From Jannaschia sp. M317 (GTDB taxonomy: Bacteria; Pseudomonadota; Alphaproteobacteria; Rhodobacterales; Rhodobacteraceae), in NCBI RefSeq assembly GCF_025141175.1, contig NZ_CP081155.1, positions 1,145,001 to 1,209,000 on the forward strand: 64,000 nt of DNA. Reading direction: 5' to 3'. The notes beneath the pieces are model-generated. The model was not told where the DNA came from. It worked only from the letters and a program-made list of their open reading frames with translations, and searched no databases. Positions 34,068 through 42,283 of the stretch are shown piece by piece; the stretch's first letter is position 1; each line of letters begins with the position of its first letter. Position numbers and translations under genes: made by a program.

Positions 34068-34610
34068 TCAATCCTTCAGGTTGACCGTGATGGTCGGATA
34101 CTTGAATTCGTCCTTCTCATCGTCGCGGGCCGCGGCATTGACCGCCCCGATGACGATCGCCCCCAAAAGACCGGTGCCAACCGCTGAATTGCTGCGTTGG
34201 GCGGCGGTGAAATTATAGGGGCTGACGGTTGTGGACCCGCTGCGGCCATCGGGATGTTCGCAGCGCACGAAAATCGCCGGAGAGTTCGGGCCGTAGTCCG
34301 GCACGATCAGGTTGGCCGGGGTCTGAAAACGGGCGGAATAGACGCCGGCATCCAGCGTGCAGGGCACGCCGGTCAGCTCTGCGTTGGCGCTGCCCTTGGG
34401 GCCCTTGCCACGCGTGCGGACGGGGATGGTCTCCTGACCCCGGAACCGCGGCACCGGATTGCCCTGTGCGCGGGGCCGGGCGTAGACGTCGATGCCCACC
34501 GCATTGCTGGCGACCTTTGGGGTCACCATAATCGGGGGCGTGTCGATGTCGGCCATTTCACAGCCAGCCAGAAACACGCCCACAAGAGGGAGGAGTTTTG
34601 CGTAACGCAT
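34068..34610 (-). CDS. Putative lipoprotein, 180 residues
   Basis: A lipoprotein signal (MRYAKLLPLVGVFLAGCEMA, lipobox LAGC) is followed by a beta-rich domain with a cysteine pair (GVPCTLDAG and FVRCEHPDG). Near the end is a hydrophobic Gly/Ala segment (VGTGLLGAIVIGAVNAAA), which could insert into or cross a membrane. No family is recognised. Upstream lies an AT-rich promoter-like region with a perfect hairpin (34639-34655). Confidence 0.72.
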   Translation of the reverse strand: MRYAKLLPLVGVFLAGCEMADIDTPPIMVTPKVASNAVGIDVYARPRAQGNPVPRFRGQETIPVRTRGKGPKGSANAELTGVPCTLDAGVYSARFQTPANLIVPDYGPNSPAIFVRCEHPDGRSGSTTVSPYNFTAAQRSNSAVGTGLLGAIVIGAVNAAARDDEKDEFKYPTITVNLKD

Positions 34611-34638
34611 GGAATTTTCTCGTTATAATGCTCGTTAC

Positions 34639-34655
34639 CCTCTGTTGCACAGAGG
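34639..34655 (-). promoter_or_regulatory. Perfect inverted repeat in the lipoprotein promoter region
   Basis: CCTCTGT-TGC-ACAGAGG, just upstream of an AT-rich TATAAC on the minus strand. It lies 29 bases before the lipoprotein ATG and 24 bases past the cobN stop codon's gene side. It could be an operator or the end of the cobN message. Confidence 0.4.
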
Positions 34656-34679
34656 CTACTTTCGAGGAAAGCGCGGCAT

Positions 34680-37600
34680 CTATGAAACGCGGTTCTGTGA
34701 CCCGAAAGCCTCAATCAACGCCCGAGCGGAGTTCGATCTGGGCCGCCACAGCCCGCGCTCGATCGCTTCGCCCAGCCGATCGGCGATGTCGGCCAGGGCG
34801 GGGGCGTTTGCTTCGGCCAGGAAATCGCGCGTGTCCTCGTCCTCCAGGATGGCGGCATGGACCAGATCGAAATGGTGGTCGCGCACGGCCCCCGTCGTGG
34901 CGGCAAAGGCGAACAGATAGTCGATGGTGGCGGCGATTTCGAACGCGCCCTTGTAGCCGTGCCGCTTGACCCCTGCGATCCATTTCGGGTTGACCACGCG
35001 GGACCGGACGACGCGGCCGATTTCCTCGTCCAGGGTGCGGATGACGGGGCGTTCCGGGCGGGAATGGTCGTTGTGATAGACCGGGCGCGCTGTGCCTTGC
35101 AGCATCTCGACGGCCGCCGCCGCCCCGCCTTCGAACTGGTAGTAGTCGTCGCTGTCGAGCAGATCGTGTTCGCGGTTGTCCTGGTTCTGGACGATGGCCT
35201 CTACCTGGCCCAGCCGCTGGCGCAGCCCGTCGTGGTCGGCGCTGCCCTCACCGGTGCCATAGGCATAGCCGCCCCATTCGACATAGGCGCGCCCCAGATC
35301 GGCGCTGTCGGACCAGAGCCGTTCGTCGATCATGGCCTGGAGTCCCGCGCCATAGGCGCCGGGCTTCGACCCATAGACCCGCGCCTGTCCTTCGCCCGCG
35401 CGGGCACGGGCGGCTGCTGGGTTGTCGGCCTCGGGCTCGTCCAGTGCCTGCACCGCCCGGGCGGCGGCATCCACCAGCGCCATCTGTTGCGGAAAGGCAT
35501 CGCGGAAGAACCCCGAAACCCGCAGCGTCACGTCCACGCGGGGGCGGCCCAGGGCGGTGGCCGGAATGATCTCGAACCCCACGACGCGGCGATTGGCGCT
35601 GTCCCAGCGGGGCTTGACCCCCATCAGGGCCAGAGCCTGCGCGATGTCGTCGCCCCCGGTGCGCATGTTGGCGGTGCCCCAGGCCGTGACCAGCATCGCG
35701 CGCGGCCAGTCACCGTGATCCTGCAGGTGGCGGTCGATCAACAGGCTGGCGCTTTTCCAGCCCAATTTCCAGGCGGTCGGTGTGGGCACCGCACGGCTGT
35801 CGACGGAGTAGAAGTTGCGCCCCGTCGGCAGCACGTCAGGCCGCCCGCGGGTGGGGGCGCCGGATGGCGCAGGGGCGACGAACTGCCCCGACAGGGCGGT
35901 GAGGAGGCCCTCCCCCTCCGCCGGGCCGCAGCTGCGCAGGGTCGCGCGCAGGTCGGCGGCGTCTTGCAGAACCGCCGCTGTCGCGGGGCCTGGTGCGGGC
36001 GCATCCCCTCGCAGCAAGGCAGCCGAGAGCGCCTCGATCCGCTCCACGGTATCCCCGCAGGACCGCCAGATACCCGAGTGTCCGCCAGCGGGGGTATTGT
36101 CCTCCTCCGGGCCGGTCTCGGGGGCGGGTATCGCGATCTGCGTCAGCATCTCGGGCCGGGGCCCGGTCCAGGGCGCGGCCATGTCGCAGTCCAGCGGATC
36201 GAATGCCAGGTCCAGATCGGTGGCGATGGCGCGCGGCAGGCTTGCCGCGTCGCCTCGCGGCAGGCGCAGCAGGGCCTGCAGCAGGTCATCCTCCAGCCGT
36301 CCTTCGGGCGATTGGCCAAAAATGTGCAAGCCGTCGCGGATCTGTGCCTCTTTCAATTCGCAAAGATAGGCGTCCAGCTTGGCCAGATCGCCTTCGTCGC
36401 CTGAGAATCCCGCGTCCAGGTCCAGCCCGGTGACTGAGGCCAGCGACAGGATTTCCTCTCGCAGGGTCTCGATCCGGCGGGGGTCGACGCCTGCGGCCTC
36501 GTAGTATTCGTCCACCAACGCCTCCAGATCCCGCATCGGCCCATAGCTTTCGGCGCGGGTCAGCGGTGGCGTCAGGTGGTCGATGATCACGGCTTGGGCG
36601 CGACGCTTGGCCTGCGTGCCCTCACCGGGATCGTTGACGATGAAGGGATAGACATGGGGCAGGGGGCCGAGCGCGATTTCGGGCCAGTCATCCCCGCCCA
36701 GGGCCACGGCGCGCCCCGGCAGCCATTCCAGGTTGCCATGCTTGCCCATGTGCACGATGGCATCCGCCTCGCGCCGCAGCCACGCATAAAACGCCAGATA
36801 GTTGTGCGGCGGGACGAGGTCGGGCGAATGATAGCTGTCGGTCGGATCCACGTTGTAGCCGCGCGCCGGTTGCAGCGCGACGACGGCCCGGCCGAACCGG
36901 TGGATCGACAGGGCGAAATGGCCGCCCGGCGCAGAGGCCGGTGCCTCCGGCGGGGATACTTCGGAAGCAGCGAAGAAGGGGTCGTCCTCGGGCGTGCCCC
37001 AGCGGTCCTCGATCTGTTGGCGCGCCTTGAGCGGGAGGGTGGCGAAGAACGCCCGGTAATCGCCGAGCGACAGCGTCTCGCCGCCTGTGCGCGTGGCCCG
37101 GTCGGTCAGCCAATTGGTCGGACCGGCCATCAGGTGCGCCATCAATCGGGCCCCGTCCGCCGGGGGTCGTGCGTCATAGCCTGCGTCTCGCAGCAGGCGC
37201 AGCACGTGGACCGTGGCGGCGGGCGTGTCGAGACCCACGCCATTGGCCAGCCGCCCGTCCCGGTTCGGGTAGTTCGCCAGCACCAGCGCGACCCGGCGGT
37301 CGGCGGGTGCCGTGCGGCGCAGGCGGCACCAATTGGCCAGCAGGTCCGCCACAAAGGCGATGCGGTCGCCGTGGGCTTTCCAGGTGGCGATGGGGCATTG
37401 GGTTGCCTCGTCGAAAAAGGCCTCGCCCTTGAACCCCACGGCGCGGGTCAGGATACGCCCGTCCAGTTCCGGCAGGGCGACGTTCATGGCGATGTCGCGG
37501 GCCGACAGTCCGGTCAGGCCGCTTTCCCATGCTTCCTCGGTGCCGCCGGACAGAACCGCTTGAAAGACGGGCGCGGCATTTGCCCAAGGCTGTGCCAGCG

Positions 37601-38423
37601 GGTTCGCGCCCGCGTCGCCCACCGCAAAGCTGGTCAGGTTCACGATCGCGTCGGGCGGTGTGTCGCGAAACAGCGCCTCCAGCGTGGCCGCCGACACCGG
37701 ATCCTTGAGCGAGGCCACAAAGACCGGCAGCGGGTTCAGCCCGGCGCGCAACATCGCCCGGATCAACCGGTTCACCGGGTTCAGCCCCGCCCCTTGCAAC
37801 AGCGCGCGGTAGAAGATCAGCGGCACGACCGGCGCGCCGTCGGTCCAGGACGCGCGGAGATCGGCCAGCCCGGCCTCCTCCGCGCCGGGCCAATAGAGAC
37901 CCGCGCGCAGCAACGGCCGGGCAGGCGCGGGACGGGGCGCGTCGTCGAGCATCGCCTTGGCATGGGTGAGAAAGGTCTGGGCATTGGCCGGGCCGCCTTC
38001 GACAAGGCAGGACCAGAGCGCGTCGTAATCCACTGCCGCGACGGTGGACAGCTCGCGCAGCTCCGCATCGGGTTTGTCGTCGCCGGGCAGGGCGGCAAAG
38101 GGCACGCCCGCCTCGTGCAGGCGGGCGGCGAACTGCTCCAACCCATAGGTCCAGTAGCCGCGCCCGCCCAACACGCGGGCCACGACAAGGCGGCTTTGGG
38201 TGGCGCAGGCATCCAGGTGCAGGTCGACCGACATCGGGTGGCGCAGGTGCATCAGCGACGCAAGGCGCAGGGACGGGGGCAGCGCCATCTCGGCGCGCGC
38301 CTGCGACAGGGCGGCAAGTTCCGTGTCGGCGGCAGAGATCATCACCAGGTCGGCGGGGGTCTGGCCCAGGTCGACGGGGTCGCCGTCGTCGACGGCACCG
38401 GGTTGTGCGGCAAGCAGATGCAT
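34680..38423 (-). CDS. cobN: Cobaltochelatase subunit CobN
   Basis: A 1247-residue large subunit of the aerobic, ATP-dependent cobaltochelatase that inserts Co2+ into hydrogenobyrinate a,c-diamide. The length is normal for CobN. Recognisable blocks are ANYPNRDGRLANGVGLDTPA, AFYAWLRREADAIVHMGKHGNLEWLPG (split) and TAWGTANMRTGGDDIAQALA. It would work with CobS and CobT, which are not in the window. The ATG at 38423 opens MHLLAAQPGAVDDG; the frame upstream runs antisense to psuG and is not used. It is divergent from psuG with 75 bases between starts. Confidence 0.96.
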   Translation of the reverse strand: MHLLAAQPGAVDDGDPVDLGQTPADLVMISAADTELAALSQARAEMALPPSLRLASLMHLRHPMSVDLHLDACATQSRLVVARVLGGRGYWTYGLEQFAARLHEAGVPFAALPGDDKPDAELRELSTVAAVDYDALWSCLVEGGPANAQTFLTHAKAMLDDAPRPAPARPLLRAGLYWPGAEEAGLADLRASWTDGAPVVPLIFYRALLQGAGLNPVNRLIRAMLRAGLNPLPVFVASLKDPVSAATLEALFRDTPPDAIVNLTSFAVGDAGANPLAQPWANAAPVFQAVLSGGTEEAWESGLTGLSARDIAMNVALPELDGRILTRAVGFKGEAFFDEATQCPIATWKAHGDRIAFVADLLANWCRLRRTAPADRRVALVLANYPNRDGRLANGVGLDTPAATVHVLRLLRDAGYDARPPADGARLMAHLMAGPTNWLTDRATRTGGETLSLGDYRAFFATLPLKARQQIEDRWGTPEDDPFFAASEVSPPEAPASAPGGHFALSIHRFGRAVVALQPARGYNVDPTDSYHSPDLVPPHNYLAFYAWLRREADAIVHMGKHGNLEWLPGRAVALGGDDWPEIALGPLPHVYPFIVNDPGEGTQAKRRAQAVIIDHLTPPLTRAESYGPMRDLEALVDEYYEAAGVDPRRIETLREEILSLASVTGLDLDAGFSGDEGDLAKLDAYLCELKEAQIRDGLHIFGQSPEGRLEDDLLQALLRLPRGDAASLPRAIATDLDLAFDPLDCDMAAPWTGPRPEMLTQIAIPAPETGPEEDNTPAGGHSGIWRSCGDTVERIEALSAALLRGDAPAPGPATAAVLQDAADLRATLRSCGPAEGEGLLTALSGQFVAPAPSGAPTRGRPDVLPTGRNFYSVDSRAVPTPTAWKLGWKSASLLIDRHLQDHGDWPRAMLVTAWGTANMRTGGDDIAQALALMGVKPRWDSANRRVVGFEIIPATALGRPRVDVTLRVSGFFRDAFPQQMALVDAAARAVQALDEPEADNPAAARARAGEGQARVYGSKPGAYGAGLQAMIDERLWSDSADLGRAYVEWGGYAYGTGEGSADHDGLRQRLGQVEAIVQNQDNREHDLLDSDDYYQFEGGAAAAVEMLQGTARPVYHNDHSRPERPVIRTLDEEIGRVVRSRVVNPKWIAGVKRHGYKGAFEIAATIDYLFAFAATTGAVRDHHFDLVHAAILEDEDTRDFLAEANAPALADIADRLGEAIERGLWRPRSNSARALIEAFGSQNRVS

Positions 38424-38498
38424 GGGCGGAACCTCCGCCCGGGGGTTTGCGGGAGGGCGCGGATGGGTGCAAGAGGGGGCCAAGACAAGGAGCGCCCG

Positions 38499-39422
38499 AT
38501 GACCGCACGAATCGAACCCCAGATGACCGACGAAGTGGCTGTGGCCCTGGCCCAAGGGCGCCCGGTGGTCGCGCTGGAAAGCACCATCATCAGCCATGGC
38601 ATGCCCTGGCCCCGCAACGCCGAGGTGGCGCTGGCCGTCGAACAGGCGGTGCGCGACGAAGGGGCTGTGCCGGCCACGATCGCGGTGATCGACGGGATCT
38701 GCTGCGCCGGGTTGTCCGGGCCGCAGGTCGAACGCCTGGGGCGCGACACGGGCGTGGTCAAGGCCGCCTCCCGCGATCTGGGGGCCTGTCTGGTCAAGGG
38801 CCGGACGGCGGGCACCACGGTCAGCGCGACGATGCGGATCGCGGCGTTGGCCGGGATCGGGGTCTTTGCCACCGGGGGCATCGGTGGGGTGCACCGGGGC
38901 GGCGACATGGATGTCAGCGCCGACCTGACGGAGCTGTCGCTGACCGATGTCCTGGTGGTTTGCGCGGGCGTGAAATCGATCCTGGACATCCCGCGCACCA
39001 TCGAACTGCTGGAGACGCTGCGCGTGCCGGTGGCGGTCTTTGGCACGGATGAGTTTCCGGCATTCTATACGCCCCATTCCGGTGTTCTGGCGGGCGAGCG
39101 ATTCGACGACCCGGCCCAGATCGCGGCCGCGCGGCGTGCGAACCGGGCCGTGGGGCTGGGCACCGGCATGCTTGTGGCGAATCCGATCCCGGTGGCCCAT
39201 GCGCTGGACGCAGCCGAGATCGGGGCCACCATCGACGCGGCCCTGGCCGCGGCGGAGGCGCAGGGTGTGCGCGGCAAGGATGTGACGCCTTTCCTGCTGG
39301 GACGGCTGAACGAGGTCACCGAGGGGCAGGCGTTGGGCGCGAATATCGAGCTGGTGCTCAACAACGCGCGACTGGCGGCGCGGATCGCCGTGGCCGAGGC
39401 CGGCGCGGGCACCTGGGTCTGA
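38499..39422 (+). CDS. psuG: Pseudouridine-5'-phosphate glycosidase
   Basis: A 307-residue PsuG that splits pseudouridine 5'-phosphate into uracil and ribose 5-phosphate. VALESTIISHGMPWPRN near residue 25 is the signature. ATGGIGGVHRGG and FGTDEFPAFYTPHSG are later active-site regions, and LVANPI and LGRLNEVTEGQAL are typical near the end. AAGGAG lies 6 bases before the ATG. The usual partner kinase psuK is not nearby. It is the only plus-strand gene among the minus-strand cobalt/cobalamin genes. Confidence 0.95.
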   Translation: MTARIEPQMTDEVAVALAQGRPVVALESTIISHGMPWPRNAEVALAVEQAVRDEGAVPATIAVIDGICCAGLSGPQVERLGRDTGVVKAASRDLGACLVKGRTAGTTVSATMRIAALAGIGVFATGGIGGVHRGGDMDVSADLTELSLTDVLVVCAGVKSILDIPRTIELLETLRVPVAVFGTDEFPAFYTPHSGVLAGERFDDPAQIAAARRANRAVGLGTGMLVANPIPVAHALDAAEIGATIDAALAAAEAQGVRGKDVTPFLLGRLNEVTEGQALGANIELVLNNARLAARIAVAEAGAGTWV

Positions 39423-39459
39423 CCGGGCGCAAGGCCCTGCGCGGCCCGTGCCGCAGACC

Positions 39460-39906
39460 TCAGGCGGGGCGTTCGAAAAACAGGCTGGCCGGGTTTTCCC
39501 GGTAGCCGTCAAACGGTTCGCAGGCGACGAAACCGTGGCGTCGGTAAAGCCGGTGCGCGGCGTCGAGCCCGGTCCCGGTTTCCAGCCGCAACAGGGGGCG
39601 TCTTTCCGAGGCGGCAAGGTCGATCAGGTGTCGCAGGATGGCATCCGCCACACCGCGTCCGCGCGCTTGGGGGGCGGTGAACATGCTTTTGACCTCGGCG
39701 TAGCCATCGCGCAGGGCCAAGGCGCCCGTGCCCAGCGTCGCCGCGCCCTCGGTGGCGGCGACGAACCGGATCTCGGGCCGGGTCAGCGCGTCGAGGTCGA
39801 GGAAATGGCATTCGTCCGCCGCAAACATCGACCGCATCAGCGCGTGGGACTGCGCGAGCAAGGCGGCGGGGCCAGCGGCGCGCGGGTCGGCTGGCCCGAC
39901 GATCAC
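39460..39906 (-). CDS. GNAT-family N-acetyltransferase
   Basis: A 148-residue GNAT protein. The acetyl-CoA loop is KSMFTAPQARGRGVADAIL (QARGRG). LRLETGTGLDAAHRLYRRHGF is the typical C-terminal region of MarR-linked/PhnO-like GNATs. It starts with GTG at 39906, overlapping the cobW stop as GTGA, so it is translationally coupled to cobW and probably the last gene of the riboswitch-led hupE-cobW operon. Its substrate is unknown. Confidence 0.85.
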   Translation of the reverse strand: MIVGPADPRAAGPAALLAQSHALMRSMFAADECHFLDLDALTRPEIRFVAATEGAATLGTGALALRDGYAEVKSMFTAPQARGRGVADAILRHLIDLAASERRPLLRLETGTGLDAAHRLYRRHGFVACEPFDGYRENPASLFFERPA

Positions 39907-40958
39907 GCCAGCGCGGCCTCGATCGCGGCGCGGTCCAGCCCGGCCTGACCAATGACGACCAGTCGCGCGCCGCGCGGGTCGCTGCCCAGCGGGCGGTCGA
40001 AGTAGTGATCCACACGTGGCCCGACCGCCTGCACCGTCAGGCGCATCGGTTTGCCCGCGACCGAGGCAAAGCCCTTGAGCCGCAGAATGTTGTGGGCGCG
40101 GATCACCTCGGACACGCGCACGGCAAAGGCGGCAGGATCCGTGACCTCGGCGGTTTCCACGACGAAGCTTTCGAAGGCGTCGTGGCCGTGTTCATGGTCA
40201 TGGTGATGATCGTGGTCATCCTCATCGTCGTGGTGGTGATGGTGGTGGTGGACTTCGTGCCGGGCGGCAATGTCGTCCTCGGCCCCCTGGCCACGGCCCA
40301 GCAGGACATCCGCAGGCAGCGCCCCCATCGCGGCGGGCAGCACCTGGACGCCATCGCGTGCCTCGCCGCGCAGACGCGCGACCAGCGCGTCAGTCCCGTC
40401 GCCCAGCAGGTCGGACTTGTTCACGACGATCATGTCGGCACAGGCCACCTGATCGGCATAAAGCTCGCTCAGTGGTGTTTCATGGTCCAACCCGTCGTCG
40501 GCGGCACGCTGCGCGTCGACTGCGGCCACATCCGCCGCGAATGTCCCGGCGGCCACGGCGGGGCCGTCCAGCACGGTGACGACCCCGTCCACGGTGACGC
40601 GCGTTTTCAGCCCCGGCCAGTTGAAGGCCCGGACCAGAGGTTGCGGCAGGGCCAGCCCGGAGGTTTCGATCACGATGTGATCGGGGGGCGTGTCGCGGGC
40701 CAGCAGCGCCTCCATCGTGGGGATGAAATCGTCGGCGACCGTGCAGCAGATGCAGCCGTTCGACAGCTCGACCACGTCGTCGTCGGAACAGCTTTCGATG
40801 CCGCAGCCCTTGAGGATACCGCCATCGACGCCGAGATCGCCGAATTCATTGATGATCAACGCGATCCGCCGCCCGCCCGCATTCTGCAGCAGATGACGGA
40901 TCAGAGTGGTCTTTCCGGCCCCGAGGAAACCGGTGACGATGGTGGCGGGGATCTTCAT
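39903..40958 (-). CDS. cobW: CobW-type metal-handling GTPase
   Basis: A 351-residue G3E GTPase linked to metal insertion. Walker A is GFLGAGKTT with Lys16. The metal-binding CxCC motif is NGCICC, Cys69 to Cys72. NKSDLLGD is the GTP specificity box. A dense His/Asp run (about residues 232-258, with seven consecutive His) can store or deliver metal. The family includes zinc and cobalt chaperones; the neighbouring hupE and cobN and the cobalamin riboswitch upstream favour cobalt. It overlaps the next gene by 4 bases. Confidence 0.94.
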   Translation of the reverse strand: MKIPATIVTGFLGAGKTTLIRHLLQNAGGRRIALIINEFGDLGVDGGILKGCGIESCSDDDVVELSNGCICCTVADDFIPTMEALLARDTPPDHIVIETSGLALPQPLVRAFNWPGLKTRVTVDGVVTVLDGPAVAAGTFAADVAAVDAQRAADDGLDHETPLSELYADQVACADMIVVNKSDLLGDGTDALVARLRGEARDGVQVLPAAMGALPADVLLGRGQGAEDDIAARHEVHHHHHHHDDEDDHDHHHDHEHGHDAFESFVVETAEVTDPAAFAVRVSEVIRAHNILRLKGFASVAGKPMRLTVQAVGPRVDHYFDRPLGSDPRGARLVVIGQAGLDRAAIEAALA

Positions 40959-40996
40959 CCGGCGCGCTCCTGATCAAGGGGGGACGCCCGTTGCGG

Positions 40997-41035
40997 GTGT
41001 CGGATTTGAGTATTTGGAGACCCATGAGGCAGGCG
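40997..41035 (+). repeat. Dispersed intergenic repeat, copy C
   Basis: GGTGTCGGATTTGAGTATTT followed by GGAGACCCATGAGGCAGGC aligns over about 38 bases with copy A at 2451-2490. It lies in the 172-base gap between hupE and cobW. Confidence 0.6.
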
Positions 41036-41130
41036 TCTGGCGCGCTGATGCCAGCGCGGCCCCCTTGCGTCACGGGACTTCAGATACCCACGGCGCGCCG
41101 GATGTCCCGGGCGCGCCGCGAGAGACGGCG

Positions 41131-41769
41131 TCAGCCGGCGATGGCGGTGACGATCGGGCCCTCGAGGATCTCGAGCCCAAGGAACAGCCCCGCGCCCACG
41201 ACCATGGCCCCGGCCAGGCGCGCGTTGACCGCGCTGGCGGCGGGGGCTGCGGCGCGGACGGCGAACCCGGCGGCGATGGCCACGGCATATTGGATCGCGG
41301 CAAGGCCCAGCAGGTAGCCCGCGAAGACGGCGGCAGACAGGCCGCCTTCCTGACCGGCCACCGAAGCGCCGAAGGCGGACCCGTGGAACAGCCCGAACCC
41401 GGCAAACAGCACCAGCGCGGGGGTCAGCGTCAGGGCGCGACCCGACAGAACAACACCGCCGACGACCAGCAGGGACAGAACGATCATGATTTCCTGTGCG
41501 GGCATGGCGACACCGGCAGTCATCAGGGCGACACCGACCAGCATGGCGGCGATATAGGCCAGCGGCGCGCGCAGGGCCTGGCCGGTAAAGGCGGCGGCGA
41601 TGCCCATGGCGGCGACGAAGAACAGGTGGTCGAAGCCCAGAACCGGATGGCCGACGCCGGACATCATGCCGTGGGCGAAGGTTTCCATGGGCATGCCGTT
41701 CAGCGGATGGTGGGCAAGCGCGGGCGTGGCCGAAAGGCCGAGCGCGGCGATGGTGAGAAGTTTCTTCAT
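41131..41769 (-). CDS. hupE: HupE/UreJ-family metal (probably cobalt) transporter
   Basis: A 212-residue membrane protein. A signal peptide (MKKLLTIAALGLSATPALA) leaves an N-terminus beginning HHPLNGMPMETFAHGMMSGVGHP, with GFDHLFF in the first helix. This His-rich metal-binding region (HPxxGxDH) is diagnostic. About six helices follow. HupE proteins import nickel or cobalt. The cobalamin riboswitch 115 bases upstream argues for cobalt supply to B12 synthesis. Confidence 0.9.
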   Translation of the reverse strand: MKKLLTIAALGLSATPALAHHPLNGMPMETFAHGMMSGVGHPVLGFDHLFFVAAMGIAAAFTGQALRAPLAYIAAMLVGVALMTAGVAMPAQEIMIVLSLLVVGGVVLSGRALTLTPALVLFAGFGLFHGSAFGASVAGQEGGLSAAVFAGYLLGLAAIQYAVAIAAGFAVRAAAPAASAVNARLAGAMVVGAGLFLGLEILEGPIVTAIAG

Positions 41770-41883
41770 GTCTGTCCCCTATCCGGGCCGGGGCCCGGTG
41801 ATCTGTGGGGGGGATCGTGCGGGGGTTGCCTCCCCGTTCACGGAACACCCCGTCCGTTACGTCATCCCCACGCATCGCGCGGG

Positions 41884-42075
41884 GTGCAGGGCTGGTCTCC
41901 TGGCTCACGGGTCGATGGTCGGGGCGGCCTTCCCGGGATGGTCCCAGTGGCATGTGGCCCGTCCCTCACCGCATACAGTCGCGGGGGCGGCTGCGGCATC
42001 GGGTCCCTGCTTGGGTCCCCCATCACCGCATTCCCATTTCATCCCCTGTCGCTTTGGCGCATCGGGGAACCTTGC
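41884..42075 (-). ncRNA. Cobalamin (B12) riboswitch
   Basis: On the minus strand the conserved blocks occur in order: GGTTCCCC; GGGGATGAAATGGGAATGCG; GCCGCAGCCGCCCCCGCGAC; the B12 box GCCACATGCCACTGG (41944-41958); CCGGGAAGGC; and GTGAGCCAGGAGACC. It precedes hupE-cobW-GNAT, which adenosylcobalamin should switch off. A CCCCGCGC/GCGTGGGG stem lies just downstream (41866-41885) and could be the expression switch. Confidence 0.96.
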
Positions 42076-42081
42076 CCGGCT

Positions 42082-42110
42082 GTTGTGCGCCCGCCCCGGC
42101 AGGCGGTCAA
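42082..42110 (-). promoter_or_regulatory. Probable promoter of the hupE riboswitch transcript
   Basis: On the minus strand, TTGACC and CACAAC are separated by 17 bases. The predicted start is about 7 bases before the first riboswitch block. The -10 is only a partial match. The remaining 42111-42283 holds no gene. Confidence 0.4.
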
Positions 42111-42283
42111 GCGCGAAGGCGACGTATTGAGGTCTGATCGCGCAGGCGGGCCGCGACGTCGGGTCCGGGGGGCAGGGCCGCTAAATCCGGCGGATGCGGC
42201 GATATCTTGTGGAAAACCGCCCCTCGGGCACCAAATGGCGCGGGCGGTGGTTGACGGGGCGGACGGAGCCGCGACTATTCCGC

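Noticed and set aside
36576..38498. Very long plus-strand open frame upstream of and in frame with psuG
   Set aside because: It is antisense to cobN in a high-GC gene, with low-complexity Arg/Gly/Gln composition. psuG homology and its ribosome-binding site begin at 38499.
40180..40262. Trinucleotide-like repeat (GTG/CAC runs) as a microsatellite
   Set aside because: It is explained by the His-rich metal-binding stretch of cobW.
42251..42279. TTGACG with CTATTC as a promoter giving leaderless smc mRNA
   Set aside because: The spacer would be 18 or more and the -10 is weak; the start would fall almost on the ATG, so the claim is not secure.
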